64,000 nt of DNA, from NCBI RefSeq assembly GCF_000224145.3, contig NW_004190369.2, positions 62,001 through 126,000 of the forward strand, given 5' to 3'. The position numbers and the translations under genes are program-made. Positions 52,101 to 61,100 of the stretch are shown piece by piece (positions within the stretch are counted from its first letter, which is position 1; each line of letters starts with the position of its first letter). Source of the stretch: Ciona intestinalis (Eukaryota > Chordata > Ascidiacea > Phlebobranchia > Cionidae). The notes beneath the pieces were generated by a model. That model was given only the letters and a program-made list of their open reading frames with translations. It ran no database searches and was not told the DNA's origin.

Positions 52101-55100
52101 ATTAAATTTTTTTGTTTGGGTAACACAGGTTTCGTCATTGGTTACAGTAAAGAATTTTTGAGTTCTCGAATTAACTGCTCGTCCGTGTTGCAATAAAATT
52201 AATTTTATCTAATCTACGCTTTCCGTCACCGTTGTGCAGTGGCGCACCCAGGGGGGGGGGGGGGGGATTAGGGGAACCAGTCCCCCCCCTTTTTGATATC
52301 AATAAATGGTTAACAAGCGTCGCAGTGTAAAATTCTAGAATTCGTTGATGCCAACGCATCGGCTCGTGCACTCGTCTGCCTGAGTGTATGTGCAAGTGTG
52401 TGTGCGTGCGGAAGGTTTCGTGTGTTTCGGCAGGCATGGAATCAGTTAGCGTTAAACGGCCGCGAACTCGTCTCTTATTAAACGTTACACGTCCACGAAC
52501 TCGTCCCTCGTTAAACGATGCTACGTTACACGGCCGCGAACTCGTCGCTCGTTAAACGATGCTACGTTACACGGCAGCGAACTCGTCCCTAGTGAAGCGA
52601 TGCTACGTTACACATCCGCAAACTCGTCCCTCGTTAAACGAAGCTAAGTTACACGTCCGCGAACTCGTCCCCCGTTAAATGATGCTACGTTACACGGCCG
52701 CGAACTCGTCCCTCGTTAAACGACGCTAAGTTACACGTCCGCAAACTCGTTCCTCGTTAAACGATGCTAAGTTACACGTCCGCAAACTCGTCCCTCGTTA
52801 AACGAAGCTAAGTTACACGTCCGCGAACTCGTCCCTCGTTAAATGATGCTACGTTACACGGCCGCGAACTCTTCCCTCGTTAAACGATGCTAAGTTACAC
52901 GTCCGCAAACTCGTCCCTCGATAAACGATGCTAAGTTACACGACCGCAAACTCGTCCCTCGTTAAACGAAGCTAAGTTACACGTCCGCGAACTCGTCCCT
53001 CGTTAAACGACGCTAAGTTACACGTCCGCGAACTCGTTCCTCGATAAACGATGCTAAGTTACACGACCGCAAACTCGTCCCTCGTTAAACGAAGCTAAGT
53101 TACACGTCCGCGAACTCGTCCCTCGTTAAACGAAGCTAAGTTACACGTCCGCGAACTCGTCCCTCGTTAAACGATGCTAAGTTACACGTCCGCAAACTCG
53201 TCCCTCGTTAAACAAGCGACGCTAAGTTACACGTCCGCGAACTCGTCCCTCGTTAAACGAAGCTAAGTTACACGTCCGCGAACTCGTCCCTCGTTAAACG
53301 ATGCTAAGTTACACGTCTGCGAACTCGTCCCTTGTTAAACTAGGCGACGCTACGTTACATGCCGCGAACTCGTCCCTCGTTAAACATGCTACCTTACACG
53401 TTCGTGAACTCGCCCCCTGTTAAACGACGCTACGTTACATGGCCGCGAAATTATCCCGCCCCCCCTTTATTTCTGTCTGGGTGCGCCACTGCCGTTGTGC
53501 TTTTCTCCCAACGATTTACTTTCCCTGAAGTTTTGGTTCGTAAATACACGCGTTATTAGCAGACGAATGTTTCCGACGACGCTTTATTGCCACATTAAAA
53601 ATTTATATTAAAATTGTTGATACTTGTGACACGGTGCCTATGAAGTATTTTCCTGTATTACTTATGTAGTTTTTACCGACCGCCCGTCGCCGCAGGTTCT
53701 GATGATGTCATACATGATTCCCTTGATTCGGCCGAATTCATTGGGGATAAATGGCCGAATATTCGGTTTTGGGCCGAATCATTTTTTTAACGATTCGGTA
53801 TCACTAAATATAATCGATATTACTTTAACAATAATCTATTTTGGTAACTCAAATACAGTTTCAAGATATCTTATTAAACTTACTTCAGGTCCAAAGCTTT
53901 CAACGTATCTGCTTCAGCTGTGGATAGTTTAGGTGGATACTCCTCACCTCGTTCCTTACAATCTACATGCTTCCAAACTCCAATGAGGCATTCCATTGTG
54001 TGCGGTCCACTGTGTGTTGTGCAGCCATCAGGATACACTAACAGAAGTAAATTCAATTATTTAGATAGATCACTTCAGTTGTAACAAATACCGAATGGTT
54101 TTTGATTGTATCAATCTTTTATCAATCAGTTTATATGGTACCATCAAATCTAAAGCTCGTAGTAAAACTGAACAAAACTAGTGACTAACATACCTGTTCC
54201 AAAGCACTCTAACTGCACATCTCTATCTCCAGAATCAGCTAAGCTTTTTTTGTTGATTACATGATCAAACAACTGGCTACATACAGGAGAGGGAAGGCAT
54301 GTTAATAAAACTTACACTGTTATAAACTAGAGCACTTCTTTTTTTTTCCATTCCATATGGCTGTGGTCCTACGTTGAGACATGTCAGGGAACAAGGGGTT
54401 GATGCATGTCCCATAACCAAAACCATGTATGTAATTACATTCACTATAGGATACATTGTTATAATTGCAAAACACAAAATATTAAGTTAACCTATATGAA
54501 AAAATAGGCAAAAAACAAAGCTTTTACACAGGATTTTTTTGTTAGCTAGAGAATATACTTTAATTTAATCTTTTACTGCATTCTAATGCAGCAATTTTAG
54601 TCTAATTGAATATTACAGTTCTTACTTGAGGTTGTATGCAACCAGTACATCTTGTTCAGAGGTTGGCAATTTAACAGGAGCATGTGTTCCGTCGTTTCTA
54701 CAACCTTTCAAGTTCCAGATAGTTGTAAGACAATCCACACTGTGAGGTCCATTGTATGTGAGGCAGTTTTCAGGAAACACTAAAAAAATCGGGGCAAGGA
54801 ATGGAACAGAAGGATTTTAGGAATAAGATTTAAACAACTTAACACATTCATAACTTAAGAGGTTATTGTTTTTTGTTTAGTATAGCTGATAATTCCAGAA
54901 ACCAACTGGGTTAAAAAATGACAGTTAAGAGTCTTTTAAAAAACACACACACCCCACAATCGCAGCAGCATTAAGCATCAAACTCTGTATTCATTGTTTA
55001 GAAAGCGAATGCTTTTACCACTATCAACATGGCAAAGTGCCGGCCATATTATCACCAGTTTTAACCCTAAACGCAATAGGTTTTTTTTAAATAAATAATA

Positions 55101-58100
55101 AGTTGCTTAAATAGCAAAATAGGACCCACCCAACCCATAGCAATTCAACTGATGCTGTTCTTCTCCTTGATCTGCCATAATTTTTGACACCTTCATTGTA
55201 GCATTCATCTCTCTGTTTTAATTAGAAATTAAGCAAACACAGATAAAAGTAAACGAAACATGTTACAAAGCCATCTATACCTCGCCTATTATAAAAAAGT
55301 GTAAAACTTACACCAAGGTCATGTCAACAAGTGGCTCAAGGTCAAACTCATCAAGCTTAGGTGGATATTTCTCCCCTTCGACTTTGCAACCCACTTTCTT
55401 CCATGTACTTATAAGGCACTCCATGGAATGAGGACCGTAGAATGTTGTACAGTTTTCTTGATACTCTATTGATTAACAACTTAATATTAAAATGTGGGAC
55501 AAAAATAGTTTAACTGCAAATAAATGTAAATATTATACACAGACCAATTCCAAAGCATTCCAATTGTTTCTGAGTATTCCCTGAATCTGCCTCTGTCCTG
55601 TATTCAAGCATATGCTGTTCTAAACTCCTATAAAACAATTTATTATCTTCTCTGTTTATTCACAATTTTTTAACATGGAACTAAATAAACCTTACTTTAG
55701 GCAGCAAACGACAGTTTTGGAAAAATTATTGTATAGTGGTTGTCATGTACCTCTTGCATTTTAAAGAAGGTAAATAAACAACGGTTAACTCCATATATTT
55801 AAATTTTAATTATAGGATCATACCAATTAAAAATAAAATTTGCGTATTGATAGAAATGCTTATGATCTAAAGATACCAGGAAAGTTTCAAAAATACAGCT
55901 TTTGAAAAATCTGTATAAGATACCAAATTAAACGCTGGAGTAAATAAAAAGCCAGGTTTATTTGAATAATTAAAACATAAGAAAGTTGAGCATCTCTGCC
56001 CATACACATATTTTCAATCTTCTTAGTATGCCTTTTTGACACCTCATTTTTTGCATTCAGAGAATAATGAAAACAATAAGCAGATTAAAAATATTTTGTT
56101 AATGCATGCAGTTATGCACTAGTGCCATAGTGTTAGAAGTAAACATACTTTTCCTAATTAATAATTGGATATTAAATCATTCACACACTAGAAAACAAAA
56201 TGTTCAGTATAAAAATTTATAACAAATGAAAAAATTACAACTTGATTATATAATTTTGTTGACTGTGTGTAGTTAACGGTGTGGAATAACTTACTTTAAA
56301 TTTAAAGCATCTAGAGAATTTCTTTCACTTGGATTTAGTTTCGAGGGAGCCTTGGTACCTTTGTTCAAACAACCTCGGATATTCCATATTGAATTGAGAC
56401 ACTCAATTGAGTAAGGACCATAAAAGCTCAAACAATTGTCTGGAAATTCTGTAAAAATTTAACACGTTGACAGAAAATTACAAAATTAATAACATTGATA
56501 TTTACCAATTCCATAACAGTCAAGTTGTTCTGGTTTTGAACCCGTATCCGCTGATGTTTTTATTGGTTTTATGTCAGTTTCAAGTGACCTAAAAAGTAAA
56601 ATGATCAAACATACATGCAATAAAACATAACAGCAGTAAACACTTAAATAGACTTTCATTAAAATATACCCACAGTCGTTTAGCCAAGGTCTAAGGTACA
56701 GGAACAAGTTGATATTTCTTACGTTAGGGGAGTGTTCTTCATTGTGTCTATGATTTCAGTTGATCGTTTCTCAGGATATTTATCACCCATTTCAACACAA
56801 CCAACCCTTTTCCACAAGTTGTTCAAGCATTCTACGGTATGCCTTCCATTTAATGTTGTGCAACCATCGGGGTAGTCTGTGAATTTGAGCGATTTGAGCA
56901 ACATGTTATTTATTAAGCAATAAACCATTACAATTATAAAATTTATTTGTAAGCTTTATATCCATAATACAGTTTACTTGTCATGCAAACAAATGTGAAA
57001 GCATCGGTGCAAGCTTCTTCAGTCCAATATGCATTTCCATCAGCACCAGCAGCTACACAGTCTTTTGCTGAGACTGAACCACTTCTAGTTGGTGACCAGT
57101 TGGTGTAGTGGCCACCAGGTTGATCATGTGGCTCACCATTTGACCATATAAAAGATCCTTTAAAATAAACATTACTAAAATGTGATGTGAATGACAATAA
57201 TGAAGATAAATAAATACTATTTTCAGTTTACCATTGCAAGTTATCTTAAAGTCACCTTAAAGGAATTGGTACCTGTAATACATAACTGCCAGATTTAAGT
57301 TACCTTCAGTTGCAATGTCATCAAGTCCAATCCACCATTTTTCAACCCCAGTAATTTTTAATGAATCCTCCACCTTTTTACGAAATACTTCTGCTACCTC
57401 TGAAGTTATAAGCTGAAAAATTATGTGGGATTTTAATACAAAATATGTAAAGTATAAATAAAGAATTAATCAATTAATACATATGATGTACATACAGCCA
57501 AATTTCAACAGAATTAAACAGAGCATAAAAACATGTAACGTTATGGCATAATATTTACAGATGGCAAGATTTCCATATTGTCTGCACACGTGCTCTTTGC
57601 ATCTGCATGAGTTTGTTTATTCACATGGAATCTGAACTTTGGTGTCAAACCAAGGTCTAACAACTCTGTGATGAAAAACAAATAAATCTACATTTAATTG
57701 CTCAATGTAAATTACAGATGTTCCTTTTTTAAATGTTTTACCTGTACCATTACATAGCTCATGGAATACACCAACTTCTAGGTTAGTGGAATTGGCAGAG
57801 ATTTCTTCTATTAGAACACTCATCTTCCTGAGAGTAAGTAAGGAAAATGCTCTCAGAGAATCAGCAGAAAGGCTTGCTGTACAACGCTGAGAATATTAAA
57901 CAAGTGGGATTTAAAAACTTTACTGTAAGTTTTGGTAATGGCACAAGCAACTCAGATCAACTATTAGTTACCTGAACAAAATAATGTTCCACACAGCCTT
58001 GAACAAGTGGAGGGTTGTAGGTTGGACATTGTGAAGGCAGCTCTATAATTTAATACATAACAATGAATGAATATAACTTTCTTTATTCTAACTTAGTGGG

Positions 58101-61100
58101 GAAACAGCAGTTTGGTATATAACATGGCTCATTAAGGTTTTGTTTTCGTGCCAGTTTACGTAATGCATGGCTGACAATTTAGAAAACCCATTAGTGACCT
58201 CTTGGTTGGAGTACATACTGTTGATGTTAAGTGTCTTGCCCAAGGACACATATGCTCACAAAGCTAGCAGGCAGAAGGGTGAACTCCAAACCTCTGTCTT
58301 AGAGACAGGCTTGTTAACCACTGTACTACTATGTTGATAAAAAACATTGGTCTATGAGAACAAGTCAACTAACAAAAAATAGGTTGGTAAAAATATTCAA
58401 ACCAGGATCCATAAAAAGTAAAATCTCATTAAAGCACACTTACCAGATTCACAGACAAAAGGCTTCTTTTTATCGCACCACTCATCTACCCAATACTCAT
58501 TGGTAATATCCGAAAAATCTGCTTTACCAACATCAGTTAAATCAATTCGCATAGCACCACAGTTTTCCACACACCATTTATTATCAGGTTGAGCATGTTC
58601 AGATCCACCAAGATACCAACGTTCAAATGGGAATGGACCTGTGTGTGTAGAAAGCAATTTATTACTTACCTTTCTTGATAAAAAGTGCATCTAACTAAGG
58701 ACAACGTTGATAAATTTATTAATGGGATTTAAACATTTACCTTTTTCGCAAAATACATGCTGTTTCATGTAAGAGCCGCAATCAACCCAGCCTCGTAGAT
58801 GGTAAAAACAACCATAAGCTTCTTCCATACCATTACTTCCAGGAGGATCGGAACTGCCCCATATTACATTGTTAGGATCAGGATGAATCCAAAATTGTGG
58901 TACTATAACAAAAATATTGAAACAAATAGATCAATCTATTCAATTTCCTTTTTTTACAATTGCACAAGAACACTTCACCCAGTTGCAGCTGCTAACAAAC
59001 ATAAATTGTTTTCTTCATAATTATAACAAATATAATTTATGTATGTTATTCAATTCTTTAAATATGATAATGTTCAATATGTTTATAAAATATGTTGCTG
59101 AGTAAAAACTAATGTTCTTGTTTAAATGTGTTAATTACAAACCAATATATGGAACATTTTATTTTGATACGGTAGTGTTATATTGATGGAAATTACATTA
59201 ATAATAATAATTCTTTAAGAACTTACGTGCGAGTTGCTCTTCTGTTGGTAGTGGAAAATTATGATTATGATACCATTGACGTTGCATAAATATTTGAGTG
59301 CCATCAGACCACTGAAATGACCTCAAATCTTCGTCAGTTCGGGCAAAGTCCAACCACATTCCACTGGGGTCGTAGTATCCAGGATAATCATTCTCTTCTT
59401 TTGCCGCTAACCATATTGGTGCATATACCTTTAAAATAAAAACTATTAGTATGACACAGCACCAGATAACATATTATATTACAGAGGGTTCAGTGTCACA
59501 AAGCTCCATATATATTCAACATCAAGATAAGAGGTTGTATTTTTGGAGTAAACACTCAATCAAAGAAGAGTTTTTTTTTATTTAAAAAAAAATTCAATCA
59601 TGTTCCAATCACTACCATGCACTACTTGAATAAACAAATTTTTATTAGGTATTAACAGTTAGCATAGAAACAACTGTTTACGTTTCCTTTTTAATATAAT
59701 GCAACTGAGTACTGACCACAGTCTACAGTACTTTCATATTCTTTGATTGGCAGCTTTTGAAACAAATGTAAACAAATAACATACATTTAATATCGAATAA
59801 ACAATAAAGTCTCACATTCAAGCTGTAAGGTTCATAATAAAACTAAACTTAAACTTACCTTTAACAACGCAATAGTCTATCATGCTCANNNNNNNNNNNN
59901 NNNNNNNNNNNNNNNNNNNNNNNNNNNNNNNNNNNNNNGAGATTACGTGTGATGACGTCATTAAACAGAATACCGAATCCCGTAATTAGATTCGAATACA
60001 AAAGGATTCGAATCTCTCGGATTCGAAATTCTGTAATGTGCATCCCTAGATAACATATTATATTACAGAGGGTTCAGTGTCACAAAGCTCCATATATATT
60101 CAACATCAAGATAAGAGGTTGTATTTTTGGAGTAAACACTCAATCAAAGAAGAGTTTTTTTTTATTTTAAAAAAAATTCAATCATGTTCCAATCACTACC
60201 ATGCACTACTTGAATAAACAAATTTTTATTAGGTATTAACAGTTAGCATAGAAACAACTGTTTACGTTTCCTTTTTAATATAATGCAACTGAGTACTGAC
60301 CACAGTCTACAGTACTTTCATATTCTTTGATTGGCAGCTTTTGAAACAAATGTAAACAAATAACATACATTTAATATCGAATAAACAATAAAGTCTCACA
60401 TTCAAGCTGTAAGTTCATAATAAAACTAAACTTAACTTACCTTTAACAACGCAATAAGTCTATCATGCTCACTTTTATCCAGTAAATAGGGTAAGTGTGA
60501 ACCTGTGAGAGTACAATGATCTATGGCTTCCTGGCGGTTGTACCAAGGCTCAGTGTTAAAATAGAAAAAATGCCAACGCTCCGTTAGAGTGGTAAAGTTA
60601 TACGTATACAATGGAAGTTCTCCGCCTACAGTCATGTCTACGAGATAAAAAAAATACAATGTCCACTTAAGAATTCCTAAAGAATAACTTTAAACTAATG
60701 AAGGCAATCACAGCCCTGGAGACTCACGTCGGCAATTGGCAATTGCCGATAGTTTTGCCGACGCATTTGGACAAACCGTCGGCAGTTTATTGCCGACAAT
60801 GTAGAAAAAACGCAAAAAAAAATATTTTTTTAACAAAATATTTTCATATTGCAGACGCGAAATTGCAAAAATTACGGGCGATAAAAGCTAAAAGTGAGGT
60901 AATATAATACATATAGTAGTCGTATATAGCAAATGAAGTCAGGCGCACCGATTTCCTAACGCACCTGCGCGTTGACTATATGACGTCATTAACGTTTTTT
61001 TTCGGCGGGAATCGGTAACACGACCTTTCTCACAGCTGAGTGTAAAATAAATGTAATTTGCGGTAATAAATAGCCTAGATATGTTCCAGTAGTAGAACTG

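Larger units (their letters stand above)
51274..53806. mobile_element. Outer transposon remnant with TTAGTGAT ends
   Basis: TTAGTGATGTGCCGCAGTTTC at the left and ATTCGGTATCACTAA at the right are inverted over the terminal 8-9 bp, and both sides carry several (A)TTCGGCCGAAT-like motifs. No clear target duplication. It contains the 260-bp block shared with the hAT at 11362-13142 and a complete nested hAT element. Confidence 0.5.
59465..60471. repeat. Direct duplication of about 423 bp flanking an N gap
   Basis: 59465-59888 and 60049-60471 are almost identical, differing by single-base insertions near the first copy's end. The first copy stops inside the CTLD-b exon at CATGCTCA, just before the gap. 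This is best read as two unmerged alleles of one locus, one with and one without the MITE. Confidence 0.75.

Noticed and set aside
52171..52437. 88-codon minus-strand open frame
   Set aside because: It crosses the left end and poly-G run of a hAT element.
52440..53455. CRISPR-like array
   Set aside because: Units are contiguous 41-bp tandem repeats without unique spacers, inside a transposon in animal-type DNA.
53359..53559. 66-codon plus-strand open frame
   Set aside because: It is translation of the minisatellite and the transposon right end.
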